This document shows positions 16,023 through 25,862 of a DNA stretch of 64,000 bases, in pieces. This DNA comes from Terriglobales bacterium (GTDB lineage Bacteria > Acidobacteriota > Terriglobia > Terriglobales > Acidobacteriaceae), in the NCBI GenBank assembly GCA_035764005.1, contig DASTZZ010000095.1, positions 16,522-80,521 on the forward strand, written 5' to 3'. Under the pieces are notes generated by a model, which ran no database searches, had not been told where the DNA came from, and saw only the letters and a program-made list of their open reading frames with translations. Within the stretch, counting starts at the first letter, position 1. The number at the start of each line of letters is the position of its first letter. The translations under genes were made by a program, and so were the position numbers.

Positions 16023-17300
16023 TTGAGACGCGGGTTCACTCTCGCTGCGATAGCGAGCATTGTTTTGTTAATCGTCAGCCAGCCCGGATGTGGGGGCGGC
16101 AATAGCAGCACCACGCCGACCAGCGGCCTCGAGGAGCGGGCCTTTGTCGCCGTTAATCTGACCAGCACCGGCAGCATATTGATCGTGGATGCATCGAAGG
16201 ATCAGCTGTCTGCGTCCAGTATCCCCATCCAAGGAACCCAGCTTCTGTCCTCTCCGCCGCCGCAGATCATGATTCCCGGTCCGAACAGCACGACCATCGA
16301 GTACAACAGCGGCGACAACAATGTGAACATGATCGACAACATCAAGGAGACGCAAGTCACTAAAATCGGTAGTATCGATTGCACGTCAGGTACAGCGTGC
16401 CAGATACAGTTCGCCGGTCCTGTCGACAGCCTCGCCGCGAGCTCTGATGGAAAATTCATCTACGCCGCGCTCGGGAGCAACAGCGAGGTAAGCATAGCTG
16501 ATCTGACAGGAAGCACCTCAGTTGCAATCAAAAACATTCCAGATGTTCCTGGCAACTGTCAGACGAAGGGCAATTGTCTACCTGGCGCGCATCGCATTGT
16601 GCTTTCGCACAATAACAATAAGCTTCTCGTTTTTAACGAAACGTTGAATCAGTTTGAAATTATTAATACTCCCGACAGCACAGTGCAGACCGTGACAGGC
16701 CTCGATCACCCTATCTACGGTGTCTTTTCGGCGGATGACAGCAAGGCCTACATTCTCAACTGCGGTGCCGAGTGCGGCGGAACGCAAGCCAGCATCGTCA
16801 CCGTCGATATGAGCTCGCTCGGCCTCAGCCAGCCAGTGAACGTCGATGCTGCGACGATCGGAACAGCAGACACAAACAACCTATACGTTGCAGGAAGCAA
16901 TCCGGCAACCCCGGGAGCGGGAAGCGTGACCGTGCTTCCGCTTTCATCGCTTACGGGTGGGAAGCAGATCAAAATCGGCGACGGCTTCCATCAAGTAATT
17001 TCCTCGTTTCAGGGCAAAGTCATCGTGGGCGCGCGCACGTGCACGACAGGATGCCTCTCGATCGTGGATCCAAATGCGGGAACAGCGATTATCGATACGC
17101 CCGCGGCGGGCCAGCCGCAAAAGGGCGATGTGTTGGCGATCGCTCCCGTTGCGCCGCGCAAAGTCTTCTACACCGCCGAAGGCGGCGAGCTGCGCATTTA
17201 CGACGCCACCACGGGAGTGGAAGAGCTCCTCAACACTGCTCCGATGATCGATATCGTTGGTAAAGTGACTAGCGTTCTGTACGTGGGCCCAAAGACATAG
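16023..17300 (+). CDS. Lipoprotein with beta-propeller-like repeats
   Basis: A 425-residue protein. The N-terminus MRRGFTLAAIASIVLLIVSQ ends in a lipobox (SQPGC) followed by a Gly/Ser/Thr linker, so it is a predicted lipoprotein. The body has repeated strands typical of YVTN-type propellers (IYAALGSNSEVSIADL, KLLVFNETLNQFEIIN, AYILNCGAECGGTQASIVTVDM). Several paired cysteines (CTSGTAC, CQTKGNC, CGAEC, CTTGC) probably form disulfides. Function unknown. TTG at 16023 is chosen because AAGGAG ends 5 bases before it; an earlier GTG overlaps that ribosome site. TATAAT at 15979-15984 is a likely -10 box. Confidence 0.8.
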   Translation: MRRGFTLAAIASIVLLIVSQPGCGGGNSSTTPTSGLEERAFVAVNLTSTGSILIVDASKDQLSASSIPIQGTQLLSSPPPQIMIPGPNSTTIEYNSGDNNVNMIDNIKETQVTKIGSIDCTSGTACQIQFAGPVDSLAASSDGKFIYAALGSNSEVSIADLTGSTSVAIKNIPDVPGNCQTKGNCLPGAHRIVLSHNNNKLLVFNETLNQFEIINTPDSTVQTVTGLDHPIYGVFSADDSKAYILNCGAECGGTQASIVTVDMSSLGLSQPVNVDAATIGTADTNNLYVAGSNPATPGAGSVTVLPLSSLTGGKQIKIGDGFHQVISSFQGKVIVGARTCTTGCLSIVDPNAGTAIIDTPAAGQPQKGDVLAIAPVAPRKVFYTAEGGELRIYDATTGVEELLNTAPMIDIVGKVTSVLYVGPKT

Positions 17301-17413
17301 CGTTCATCGAGTTGCTCTGGCATTTCAGCATGCCCTCGGCAATTTCAGGTGAAGTGCTTCTTCCGAAGCACCCACATACGGCTTACAACACAGCCCGGGC
17401 TGAGATTGGGTTC

Positions 17414-18262
17414 TCAGCCTCGGATTAAGTGCTTGTAAACATCTGTCAAGCCGATGAGCGATAGTTCCTCTGCGCGGGCGCTCGCATGAACTCCCACGTG
17501 CTGCAATGCTGTTTTGATCGAAGCCTCGTCGTACATTCCGCGCAAATTGTTGAACAGCGTCTTGCGCTTCTGCGCAAATGCCAGCTTAGAAAAGTTCAGG
17601 AACTCGCGCGAATCGATTCCCAACTGTTCGGCTTTCGGAGCGACGCCTAACCGCAGCACACTGGAATGGACCTGAGGAGGAGGAGAAAATGCGCCAGGAG
17701 GCAGCGTGAACAGCCTTTCAACGTCGGTGAACAGACGCGCAGTCACCGTGAGCAATCCATAGTCGCGGCTCTCTGGTTCGGCGACGAGGCGATCGGCGAC
17801 TTCTTTCTGCACCATCAGTACGACGGTTTCTATATGCTCATGCTGTTCGAACACTCGAAGGAGAATGTCAGAGGTGATGTAGTACGGGATGTTTCCAACA
17901 ACCTTGACGGGGTCCGATCCAGGTGCCGAAATGGAACCGAGCAATCCAGGGATGCTGGCGCCCAGAAAATCGCCTCCGACGATCGTGATGTTGGGTAGAT
18001 CACGAAATTCGTGCTCCAGCGCGTTTGCCAGATCACGATCCAACTCTATCGCAATCAGATGGCCAGCGCGCTGGGCGAGCAGCTTGGTTAGGGCGCCGCG
18101 TCCGGGCCCGATCTCGATTACCACCGAGTTGGAGATATCGCCCAAGGCATGGACGATGCGAAGCGCAGCTCCGCCATCCACGAGAAAATTCTGTCCAAGC
18201 TTTGGCTTTTGTTTCGGGCGTGTGCTCTGACGCGCTGCGTTGACCTGTCTATGAGTGGACAT
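17414..18262 (-). CDS. rsmA: 16S rRNA A1518/A1519 dimethyltransferase
   Basis: A 282-residue SAM-dependent methyltransferase (KsgA) that dimethylates the two adenosines of the 3' terminal helix of 16S rRNA during 30S maturation. Signatures: KLGQNFLVD, IEIGPGRGALT (SAM site), IAIELDRDLA, GNIPYYITSDIL (NxPY catalytic motif) and PPPQVHSSVLRL. The C-terminal helical domain with FAQKRKTLFNNLR is complete. An ATG start follows a long basic N-terminal tail. It diverges from glgA, with 128 bases between them. Confidence 0.97.
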   Translation of the reverse strand: MSTHRQVNAARQSTRPKQKPKLGQNFLVDGGAALRIVHALGDISNSVVIEIGPGRGALTKLLAQRAGHLIAIELDRDLANALEHEFRDLPNITIVGGDFLGASIPGLLGSISAPGSDPVKVVGNIPYYITSDILLRVFEQHEHIETVVLMVQKEVADRLVAEPESRDYGLLTVTARLFTDVERLFTLPPGAFSPPPQVHSSVLRLGVAPKAEQLGIDSREFLNFSKLAFAQKRKTLFNNLRGMYDEASIKTALQHVGVHASARAEELSLIGLTDVYKHLIRG

Positions 18263-18390
18263 TAGACTCGAACTTTTGCCTTGGCCCTTCGATTCTGCTC
18301 TGTTGCGAGCAGCACGATAGGGCCTTCCGGACAGCGCCTTTCGTCTCGGGTGGCTGGCGGAAACCTGAATCCACGCCGAAGGAGCTCTGG

Positions 18391-19842
18391 ATGCGAATCA
18401 CCTTCGCCGCCTCGGAAGGTGTGCCTTACTCCAAGACAGGCGGTCTGGCCGACGTCGTTGGAGCGCTGCCTAAGGCGCTCGCGGCGCTCGGTCATGAGAT
18501 CACCGTCTTCCTTCCGAAATATAAGCAGTCGCGGCTCAAGCAGGAGCACGTGGTCATTCCCAATCTGACCATTCCTATGGCAGACCACCTGCTCTTCTGC
18601 CAGGTTGTCGACGGCGGCAAACACGATGGAGTGCAATTTTACTTTGTCGATCACCCGGAGTTTGCCTTCCGCGACGGCCTGTACGGCGACAGCCGAGGGG
18701 ACTATCCGGACAATGCTGAGCGCTTCACGATGTTTTGTCGTGCGGTGATCGAGTCCTCGAAACGCTTCGGTCCTCCGGATGTCTTTCACGTTCATGACTG
18801 GCAGGCGGCGCTCATTCCCGTCCTTCTCCGCAACCAGTATGCATCGGATACGGATTTCTCACGCAGCGGCACCGTACTGACAATTCACAACATCGGTTAT
18901 CAGGGCATCTTTCCCAAATCGGTAATGCCCAAGCTGCTGCTTCCCTGGACGCTCTTCACCATGGATCGGCTGGAGTTCTATGACAAGGTTAACTTTCTGA
19001 AAGGTGGAATCGTCTACGCCGATTATGTGACCACCGTCAGCCGGACATATGCGCGCGAAATTCAGACAAGAGAATATGGATTTGGGCTGGCAGACACAGT
19101 ACGCGCCAAGCGCGATCGCGTCGTCGGCATCGTGAACGGCGTAGATTACGGTGAATGGAATCCGGAAACGGACCGCTACCTTCCCGCAACGTTTTCCACT
19201 TCTGATCTAAGCGGCAAAGTGAAATGCAAGCTCGCCTTGCTCGACGAATACGGGATTCCCAAGCAGAAAGCCGATTGGCCCGTAGTAGGAGTTATCTCCC
19301 GCTTTGCCGCGCAAAAGGGATTCGATCTGATGGAAGCGGCGTTGCCGCAACTTCTCACCGATGAGATGGTGCTGCTTGTGCTCGGAACCGGCGATGTCCA
19401 TTACGAGTCGATGTTCCGCACTTTGCACAAGCGCTTTCCCGATCGCCTGTGCGTGAAGATCGCTTACGACAATCGCCTTGCACACCTCGTCGAAGCTGGC
19501 TCTGACATATTCCTGATGCCGTCCCATTACGAACCTTGCGGTCTGACGCAGATCTACAGCATGCGTTACGGCACGGTGCCGGTTGTTCGATCGACTGGTG
19601 GCCTCGAAGACACAGTCGAGCAGTGGAATGCGAAGACCGGGAAGGGAACTGGGTTCAAGTTCTCCGGCTACACTGCTCCGGAATTGCGCGCCGCGGTTCG
19701 CCAGGCCCTTACGACGTTCGAGAAGGAAGCCGAATGGAAGCGGCTCATGCTTAACGGCATGCGCCAAAATTTCTCATGGGAAGAGCCGGCGCGTGAATAC
19801 GCTGCGGTCTACGAGAAAGCACATCGGTTACAAACAGTCTGA
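18391..19842 (+). CDS. glgA: Glycogen synthase (ADP-glucose)
   Basis: A 483-residue GT5 family enzyme elongating alpha-1,4-glucan from ADP-glucose. Signatures: SKTGGLADVVGALPKAL near the N-terminus, HVHDWQAALIP, VGIVNGVDYGEWNP, VGVISRFAAQKGFDL, and the C-terminal catalytic stretch SHYEPCGLTQIYSMRYGTVPVV. ATG is preceded by AAGGAG. Other alpha-glucan genes of the window (GH13 at 37.3 kb, glgX at 53.1 kb) are not adjacent. It converges with the next gene, with 1 base between stops. Confidence 0.97.
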   Translation: MRITFAASEGVPYSKTGGLADVVGALPKALAALGHEITVFLPKYKQSRLKQEHVVIPNLTIPMADHLLFCQVVDGGKHDGVQFYFVDHPEFAFRDGLYGDSRGDYPDNAERFTMFCRAVIESSKRFGPPDVFHVHDWQAALIPVLLRNQYASDTDFSRSGTVLTIHNIGYQGIFPKSVMPKLLLPWTLFTMDRLEFYDKVNFLKGGIVYADYVTTVSRTYAREIQTREYGFGLADTVRAKRDRVVGIVNGVDYGEWNPETDRYLPATFSTSDLSGKVKCKLALLDEYGIPKQKADWPVVGVISRFAAQKGFDLMEAALPQLLTDEMVLLVLGTGDVHYESMFRTLHKRFPDRLCVKIAYDNRLAHLVEAGSDIFLMPSHYEPCGLTQIYSMRYGTVPVVRSTGGLEDTVEQWNAKTGKGTGFKFSGYTAPELRAAVRQALTTFEKEAEWKRLMLNGMRQNFSWEEPAREYAAVYEKAHRLQTV

Positions 19843-19843
19843 T

Positions 19844-21016
19844 TCATCGCCGCTCCTCATCCGCGTCCTTCAACATCAGTGCGATCCAGTGAATCACCGC
19901 GAGCTGGTCGCGCCATCCTGGCGCTTTCTCCAAACTCACGTGTGAAATCGCGCGGCTGATCAGCGCTTCCTGCAGTTCACCGTTGGGAATGTCGCGCGCC
20001 AGCCATTCAGTTTCTGAAGGTGGAATCACATCGTCGCCTTCTCCGTGAACCAGCAACACCTTCGCTTTGAGACTCTGAATGTGGTCATGTGGGGAGACGG
20101 CAACTGCTTCGGCTGTGTGTTTGTCCAGATCGGCCAATAGTTTGTCGCGGAAGAGCTCGCGACGACCATCAAAAATATCCTTCATCAGCCGCTGCCCATC
20201 GGGAGAAAGCTGGGCCGCTCGGGTGTTCGCCTGCTTTAAATCTTCGTGAAGCAACAGCCGCAGCGATTCTCTTGCGCCCTCCACATCGGCAGGAGCGAAA
20301 AAGTCCTCGGGATGCGAGTAGATTACGATCAGCCAGCCATATTCGTTAGGCGGGGTCGTCAGCAATGTTCCATCAGGCCAGCGCGTTTGACCCTCAACTA
20401 AGTAGTGCTCGACGCGCTGGACATCATCTTGCGCCCCGACTGCCGCAACAAAGGAAATGTCGTCCGCGTACTTAGGATCAGCGGCCGCCATGAGCGAGAG
20501 TCCCCCGGCAAAGCTCAGTCCGAGCACCCCGACCTTTTCTCCAGCGCGATGCGAAAGAAACTGAGCCGAGGTTCCGATTAGGTCGATGGACTGTGGCTCA
20601 ACACGGTACTCCGCGAGCGCGTCCACTTGTGGAGTCAGTACCTCCACTCCAGACTCCGCCAATGATTTAGCGAAATTAACAAGACGGGGTTCATTCATGC
20701 CGAGTTGATGCAGCCCGGGAACCACGACCATTGCTGGCGGATTCTCAATGTTGCTGGGAAGGTAGAGGCGCGCGCGCGACAATCCTGTTGTCGAGCTAAA
20801 AGTAAGCGTCTGGATGTCATACGGATGTTGATCGAGGCGAGCGGTTAAACTTCTTTGTTGCGACATGCGCGCCAGCAGCGACATCGCACGAACGTGCTCG
20901 CGCGCCGCGGGCCAGAGTAGAAGCAGGATAATGGCGAACAGTAAAAGGACAATCTTGAGAAGCTTGTGCCTGTTTGGACTTTTCTTCTGTGTCACAGCAG
21001 GTGAAGGCTGCGTCAC
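19844..21016 (-). CDS. Membrane-anchored alpha/beta hydrolase
   Basis: A 390-residue protein. The N-terminus has a basic segment and one transmembrane helix (LLKIVLLLFAIILLLLWPAA). The rest is an alpha/beta hydrolase of the dienelactone-hydrolase type: oxyanion region VVPGLHQLG, nucleophile in GLSFAGGLS, acid in HGEGDDVIPP, and His in SHVSLE. It probably acts on the outer face of the inner membrane; the substrate is unknown. The GTG start lies 2 bases after the RNase J stop, so it is likely the second gene of that operon. MSLLARM about 45 residues in is a less likely internal start because it would drop the helix. Confidence 0.8.
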   Translation of the reverse strand: MTQPSPAVTQKKSPNRHKLLKIVLLLFAIILLLLWPAAREHVRAMSLLARMSQQRSLTARLDQHPYDIQTLTFSSTTGLSRARLYLPSNIENPPAMVVVPGLHQLGMNEPRLVNFAKSLAESGVEVLTPQVDALAEYRVEPQSIDLIGTSAQFLSHRAGEKVGVLGLSFAGGLSLMAAADPKYADDISFVAAVGAQDDVQRVEHYLVEGQTRWPDGTLLTTPPNEYGWLIVIYSHPEDFFAPADVEGARESLRLLLHEDLKQANTRAAQLSPDGQRLMKDIFDGRRELFRDKLLADLDKHTAEAVAVSPHDHIQSLKAKVLLVHGEGDDVIPPSETEWLARDIPNGELQEALISRAISHVSLEKAPGWRDQLAVIHWIALMLKDADEERR

Positions 21017-21018
21017 GT

Positions 21019-22689
21019 TTAGATCTCGAGAATCACCGGCATGATGAGCGGTCGGCGGCTGGTTTGTTTATTAATGTAACGCTTTAAGTCTTGACGGATT
21101 TTTTCTTTGATCACGCCGTAGTCGGCTTTTTCTTCCTGGCTCGAAAGTTCGAGCGTACGGCTGATCACCTCGCGAGCATCGGCGAGAAATCCGTTCTCTG
21201 CGCCGGCGGCTGCAAAGCCGCGCATCACTATTTCAGGAATGGACTCAACGCGTCCGGTGAGCTTGTTGATTGCGATGATCGGCAGCACGATTCCATCTTC
21301 ACTGAGATGGCGGCGGTCGCGGATGACAAGATCTTCGACTACATCGCTGCCCGAACCAGAATCAATACAAACGCGTCCGACGGTAACCTTTCCCGCCTTG
21401 CGCGCTCCAAGTTCGTCGATTTCCAGCACGTCTCCACTTTCGAGCATCAGCACGCTGCCGACTGCTCCATGCATCGATCCCGCAAGCTCGGCGTGACGCT
21501 TGAGCTGACGGTACTCGCCATGAATGGGAACGAAGTAATGCGGCCGGACGAGATTAATAATCAGACGAAGCTCTTCCTGGCTCGCGTGTCCGCTCACGTG
21601 TACCGGCGAGCCGGAGCCATCTTCATAGATCACGTCGGCATTGCGTCGATAGAGGTGATCGATCATGCGAAAGATGGCTTTTTCATTTCCGGGAATAATG
21701 CGCGACGAGAGCACGACAGTGTCGCCCGGCTCGATTCGCGCGTGTTTGTGATTATCCACCGCAGCACGCGACAGAGCCGACATCGGCTCCCCTTGTGTTC
21801 CGCTGATGAGTACGCACACTTTCTCCGGATTAAAATCGCGAATTTGTCCAGGATGGATCAGCGTGCCTTCGGGGATGTGCAGGTACCCGAGATCGAGCGC
21901 GATCTCGGTGGCTTCATTCATCGACCGACCAACGAGCGCCAGCTTACGTCCATGCTCGAATGCCATGTCAGCCACGAGCTTGATGCGATGGATTGAAGAC
22001 GAGAAACAGGAGACGAACAGCCGCCGCTTCGTCCGCGTGAAAATTTCTTCAAATCGCGGACGAACCGCGCGCTCGCTAGGCGTATATCCGGGTCGTTCGA
22101 CGTTCGTCGAGTCCTGCAGTAGGAGCAGCACGCGCTCTTTGCCGTACTCGGCGAACTGATGCAGGTCGAAGAGCTTTCCATCGGTCGGAGTTGGATCGAC
22201 TTTGAAATCTCCGGAGTGAATCACGACTCCCAGAGGCGTATGGATCGCCAGCGCCACGCAATCAACTAGGCTGTGAGTCACGCGCAATGGGTGAATGAGA
22301 AACGGTCCAATCCGGAAGCGCTCGTTCGGTTCGATTTCGTTGAGTACAGCAGAGTCGAGCAGGCCATGCTCTTCCAGCTTTCCTTCCACGAGAGCAAGCG
22401 TGAATTCAGTCCCGTAAACAGGAAGATTCAGCTCAGAAAGAATCCATGGCAAGCCGCCGATATGATCTTCGTGTCCGTGAGTGAGGAGAATGGCGCGAAC
22501 TTTATCGCGATTTTCGAGGAGATAACTGATATCGGGAACGACGATATCGACGCCCAGCAGCTCCGATTCGGGAAACATCAGCCCTGCGTCGATGACGATG
22601 ATGTCATCTCCCCACCGCAAAGCCATGCAGTTCATGCCGAATTCGCCAAGGCCACCCAACGGCACGACCTGAAGTTTGCCCGAACTCAT
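21019..22689 (-). CDS. rnj: Ribonuclease J
   Basis: A 556-residue metallo-beta-lactamase/beta-CASP ribonuclease with 5'-3' exonuclease and endonuclease activity, central to mRNA turnover and rRNA maturation in bacteria that use RNase J. Visible: GGLGEFGMNC, the metal motif LTHGHEDHIGG, IHSGDFKVDPTP, the beta-CASP segment (CFSSSIHRIKLV, LVGRSMN), SGHASQEEL and PIHGEYRQL, then the C-terminal domain. The length is normal. The start MSSGKLQVVPLGG matches the family start. A membrane hydrolase gene follows with 2 bases between. Confidence 0.96.
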   Translation of the reverse strand: MSSGKLQVVPLGGLGEFGMNCMALRWGDDIIVIDAGLMFPESELLGVDIVVPDISYLLENRDKVRAILLTHGHEDHIGGLPWILSELNLPVYGTEFTLALVEGKLEEHGLLDSAVLNEIEPNERFRIGPFLIHPLRVTHSLVDCVALAIHTPLGVVIHSGDFKVDPTPTDGKLFDLHQFAEYGKERVLLLLQDSTNVERPGYTPSERAVRPRFEEIFTRTKRRLFVSCFSSSIHRIKLVADMAFEHGRKLALVGRSMNEATEIALDLGYLHIPEGTLIHPGQIRDFNPEKVCVLISGTQGEPMSALSRAAVDNHKHARIEPGDTVVLSSRIIPGNEKAIFRMIDHLYRRNADVIYEDGSGSPVHVSGHASQEELRLIINLVRPHYFVPIHGEYRQLKRHAELAGSMHGAVGSVLMLESGDVLEIDELGARKAGKVTVGRVCIDSGSGSDVVEDLVIRDRRHLSEDGIVLPIIAINKLTGRVESIPEIVMRGFAAAGAENGFLADAREVISRTLELSSQEEKADYGVIKEKIRQDLKRYINKQTSRRPLIMPVILEI

Positions 22690-22733
22690 CGAGAGTCGAT
22701 GCTAGCACACATAATGATGCGCACTTCACCGGG

Positions 22734-22939
22734 GTTGAACACGGATGGCACGGAGGTCACAGAGGAAACATGAGATGTGTTTCGGCGAAGGATCCTGTGG
22801 CTCCCTTCAGAGCGGATCAGCGCTCGACAGATCTTTTCGGAGACTTCGATTCCATTATCTATGTGCGCATGAGCTACATTCATCTACTTCGACCGCCCAC
22901 TGCACCGACCTCTGTGCCCTCCGTGTCCTCCGTGTTCAA
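22734..22939. repeat. Dispersed inverted repeat, family A copy 2
   Basis: The left arm (22734-22765, GTTGAACACGGATGGCACGG onward) pairs with the right arm (22909-22939, ending CCTCCGTGTTCAA). The arms use CACGGAGG-type words. The interior of about 140 bases has no gene. It lies directly upstream of the dnaX promoter. In-frame reading through it would give dnaX a false N-terminal extension. Confidence 0.85.
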
Positions 22940-22963
22940 ATCTCGGCCGCACACTTTCGACGG

Positions 22964-22969
22964 TATAAT
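22964..22969 (+). promoter_or_regulatory. Putative -10 box of dnaX
   Basis: A perfect TATAAT 18 bases before the dnaX ATG. No good -35 match is seen. The leader would be about 12 bases and contains no ribosome site, so dnaX translation may be near-leaderless. Confidence 0.45.
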
Positions 22970-22987
22970 CGACTGCAGTTTCCCGCC

Positions 22988-24889
22988 ATGAGCTATCAGG
23001 TCCTCGCCCGGAAGTATCGTCCTCAACGCTTTTCTGACGTAATCGGGCAGGAGCACGTCACTCGCACGCTGCAGAACGCGATTTCCCAGCAACGCATCGC
23101 TCACGGATATATCTTCAGCGGACATCGGGGCATCGGGAAGACGACCATTGCACGCATTCTCGCGATGGCGCTCAACTGCCGCTCGACCGATAAGCCTTCT
23201 GCGGAGCCTTGCGGCGTCTGCGACTCCTGCCAGGAGATCAGGGCAGGGAGTTCGGTCGATGTAATCGAAATTGACGCGGCCACCAACCGTGGCATCGACG
23301 AGATTCGCGAGTTACGAGATGCGGCGCGATATCGTCCGGCGCGCGATCGCTACAAGATCTACATCCTCGACGAAGCTCACCAGATCACCGACGCCGCCTT
23401 CAATGCATTGCTGAAGACTTTGGAAGAACCACCGGCGCACATGGTCTTTATGATGGCCACTACGCAGCCGGAGGACATCCCGCAGACCATCCGCTCGCGG
23501 TGTCAGCATTTCAGCTTTCATGCCGTCCGCTTCGACGATATCGTGCAGCAGTTGCGCGACATAGCTGCTCAGGAAAAGATCAATGCCGACGATGGCGCGC
23601 TGGCCGCTCTGGCCGAGGCCGGCGACGGCTCAATGCGCGATGCGCTCTCGATCATGGATCAGGCGATTGCCTGCTGCGGTATCTTTGACGGCGATTCCAG
23701 CGCGAAGCTCACGGCAGCACAAGTTCGAGGGCTGATGGGAACGGTTTCCTCTGACGTGCTGGTGCACGCGATGGAATGTGTTCATCGCAACTCCAGCGAG
23801 GATCTGCTCAAGTTGCTCGATCGTCTGATGACCGAGGGGCAGAGTCCATCGCACTTCGCCAAACAGTCGGTTCGCTTTCTACGCAACGCTGTAGTCGCGA
23901 AGATTGCCGGCGGAGACTCGCCGCTGCTGCAGATTTCGTCGGATGAGAAGCAGAAGGTAGCTGCTATTGCCGCACTGTTTTCCGAGGAAGACCTCACGCG
24001 ATTCTTGAACATCATTCTGCGCACTCACGACGAGCTTGGATATCGCCAGGAGCAGCGCTTTCATCTCGAACTGGGCATGTTGAAGATGGTGCATGCGCAT
24101 CGCCTGCTTCCGCTGGAAGATTTGCTTAGCCAGGCAAATGCAGCTGGATCTGGAATTCCGATGCGGCCCGCAGCGCCAGCAACCAGCAGCGGTTCCCCAC
24201 GAGGTGTTGAAACGAGAATCTCAGCATTGGGTTCGTTACGCCCGCAGTCCCCGCAGGCTGCTTCTGGGCCATCTCGCGTTGTTTCCCCATTCGAAGCCGA
24301 CCGTCTGCGGAAGATCCGCTCGTCCGAACCCGAAGGCTCGACTACTGCTTCAATCTCGGATTCCGCTGCAGAGCTACAAACGCGTGGGAGCTTAGCAATG
24401 GCCGCAGTGTCTGCCGCAGCCACTGCATTAGCGGTCGCCGAAGCTCCGGAGGAACCCGCGCCAGCCGCGGAGCCGAAGGATGTTCGGCTTGAAGATCTGC
24501 GTTCTGCTCTGATCGGTGTGCTCGAAGCCCAGAGCCAGGCTACTGCTGCAGATCTGCTTGCCCGGGGAGAGTGGAAGTTCGAAGGCAATCAGCTCAATCT
24601 TCGGCTGCCCCTTTCCGAAAAGGTGATTGATTTGAGCTTGAGCGCGGATGCACGCCGATTGCTGACGCAGGAAGCGGCTCGACTCTGCGGTCGTCCCATC
24701 AAGCTGACTGTCGCCGGAGGCGGAGTTGCGCAGATTCCGGTGGAGCGCGGCCTCAACGGAAATGGAAACGGGAATGGCAACGGCGCAGGAGGTGCGCGCC
24801 AGAGGGCTGCCGAAGATCCGATCGTACAGCGTATGCAGGAGAAGTTTGGCGCGGAAGTTCGCACCGTAGTCGATTTAAGAAAGAAATAG
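22988..24889 (+). CDS. dnaX: DNA polymerase III subunits gamma/tau
   Basis: A 633-residue clamp-loader ATPase. Signatures: YQVLARKYRPQRFSDVIGQ, Walker A GHRGIGKTT, zinc module CGVCDSC, Walker B LDEAHQ, sensor 1 ATTQPEDIPQTIRSRCQHF, and domain III. The C-terminal third is Ala/Pro/Ser-rich with a distinctive Asn-Gly tandem (NGNGNGNGNG) before a short tail. I see no A-rich slippery heptamer, so gamma by frameshifting is not indicated. ATG at 22988 is the family start; upstream in-frame codons lie in a repeat element. dnaX-ybaB-recR follow one another closely, the classic arrangement. Confidence 0.96.
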   Translation: MSYQVLARKYRPQRFSDVIGQEHVTRTLQNAISQQRIAHGYIFSGHRGIGKTTIARILAMALNCRSTDKPSAEPCGVCDSCQEIRAGSSVDVIEIDAATNRGIDEIRELRDAARYRPARDRYKIYILDEAHQITDAAFNALLKTLEEPPAHMVFMMATTQPEDIPQTIRSRCQHFSFHAVRFDDIVQQLRDIAAQEKINADDGALAALAEAGDGSMRDALSIMDQAIACCGIFDGDSSAKLTAAQVRGLMGTVSSDVLVHAMECVHRNSSEDLLKLLDRLMTEGQSPSHFAKQSVRFLRNAVVAKIAGGDSPLLQISSDEKQKVAAIAALFSEEDLTRFLNIILRTHDELGYRQEQRFHLELGMLKMVHAHRLLPLEDLLSQANAAGSGIPMRPAAPATSSGSPRGVETRISALGSLRPQSPQAASGPSRVVSPFEADRLRKIRSSEPEGSTTASISDSAAELQTRGSLAMAAVSAAATALAVAEAPEEPAPAAEPKDVRLEDLRSALIGVLEAQSQATAADLLARGEWKFEGNQLNLRLPLSEKVIDLSLSADARRLLTQEAARLCGRPIKLTVAGGGVAQIPVERGLNGNGNGNGNGAGGARQRAAEDPIVQRMQEKFGAEVRTVVDLRKK

Positions 24890-24906
24890 TTGGAGACACG
24901 GCGAGA

Positions 24907-25212
24907 ATGGAATTCAATCCCAAGGAGTTGCTGGCCCAGGCACAACGCGCTTCCCAGGAAATTCAGGAAAAGATGCGTGCCACTGTTGTCGAGGCGTCAT
25001 CCGGAGGCGGCACGGTGACGGTGAAGATGAATGGCCAGAAACAGGTAATCTCGGTCAAGATTGATCCGGAAGCGGTGAAGTCAGGCGACGTCGAGATGCT
25101 GCAGGACCTGATCACAGCTGCAGTGAACGAGGCTGGGCGCAAAGTCGACGGAATGATGCAATCCAATTTGGGAAGCATGCTGGGTGGAATGAATCTGCCG
25201 GGATTGTTTTAA
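24907..25212 (+). CDS. YbaB/EbfC nucleoid-associated protein
   Basis: A 101-residue DNA-binding protein that forms a tweezer-like dimer. Signatures: ELLAQAQRASQEIQEKM, then VTVKMNGQKQVISVKIDPEAV, DLITAAVNEAGRKV, and the Gly/Met-rich end GSMLGGMNLPGLF. It lies 17 bases after dnaX and 50 bases before recR, the typical conserved operon; its role is probably recombination- or replication-linked nucleoid organisation. Confidence 0.95.
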   Translation: MEFNPKELLAQAQRASQEIQEKMRATVVEASSGGGTVTVKMNGQKQVISVKIDPEAVKSGDVEMLQDLITAAVNEAGRKVDGMMQSNLGSMLGGMNLPGLF

Positions 25213-25262
25213 CGCGTTTTCTTCCTTCGCCTGCACCATAAGTCCAACTGAGTCGAGGCACC

Positions 25263-25862
25263 TTGTCAAAATTCGCCGAGCCGATGGCGCGGCTCATCGA
25301 CGAACTGAAGAAGCTGCCGGGCATCGGTGGCAAGACGGCGCAGCGGCTCGCCTTCCACATCCTGCGCGCCAGCAATGAAGACGCCGAACTGCTCGCCGAG
25401 GCAATTCGCCGAGTGAAGGCAAGTCTCCGTCTCTGCTCGATTTGCAGCAACATTACCGACGTAGATCCCTGCGTATATTGCAGCAGCGCCACACGCAATC
25501 AGCGGCTGGTGTGTGTTGTCGAGGAACCGACTAATATCGGGGCGATCGAAAAGACGCGCAGCTACAACGGCGTCTATCACGTGCTGCACGGAGCACTATC
25601 GCCGTTACAGGGTATCGGACCGGAACATCTGCGGCTGGCAAGCTTGAGTCAACGCGTCGAACGGGGTGATGTAGACGAGCTGATTATTGCCACTAATCCC
25701 ACAGTGGAGGGCGAGGCGACAGCCGTCTACATCCAGCGCATGCTCAAGAACTCTGCTGTGAAAATGACGCGCATCGCTACAGGTATCCCAGCCGGGAGCG
25801 ACATTGAATATGCCGACGAAGTCACGATGGCGAAAGCCCTCGAAGGAAGACGCGAGCTGTAG
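25263..25862 (+). CDS. recR: Recombination protein RecR
   Basis: A 199-residue member of the RecFOR pathway that helps load RecA on gapped DNA. N-terminal helix-hairpin-helix ([18 protein letters not shown]), C4 zinc finger (CSIC and CVYC), Toprim domain ([17 protein letters not shown], then [15 protein letters not shown]), and a C-terminal Walker B-like [14 protein letters not shown] start at 25263 with GAGG 6 bases upstream; ATG at 25284 is a less likely alternative because it shortens the conserved N-terminus. Confidence 0.96.
   Translation: MSKFAEPMARLIDELKKLPGIGGKTAQRLAFHILRASNEDAELLAEAIRRVKASLRLCSICSNITDVDPCVYCSSATRNQRLVCVVEEPTNIGAIEKTRSYNGVYHVLHGALSPLQGIGPEHLRLASLSQRVERGDVDELIIATNPTVEGEATAVYIQRMLKNSAVKMTRIATGIPAGSDIEYADEVTMAKALEGRREL

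Noticed and set aside
21091..21996. 301-codon frame antisense to RNase J
   Set aside because: Same reason: RNase J motifs are complete on the other strand and the antisense product has no recognisable features.
22745..22987. N-terminal extension of dnaX
   Set aside because: The extra codons fall in a family A repeat and the family start YQVLARKYRP follows ATG 22988.
24890..24906. Signal recognition particle RNA near dnaX
   Set aside because: This RNA often neighbours dnaX, but neither flank of the operon shows the conserved GGAAG-type apical loop.
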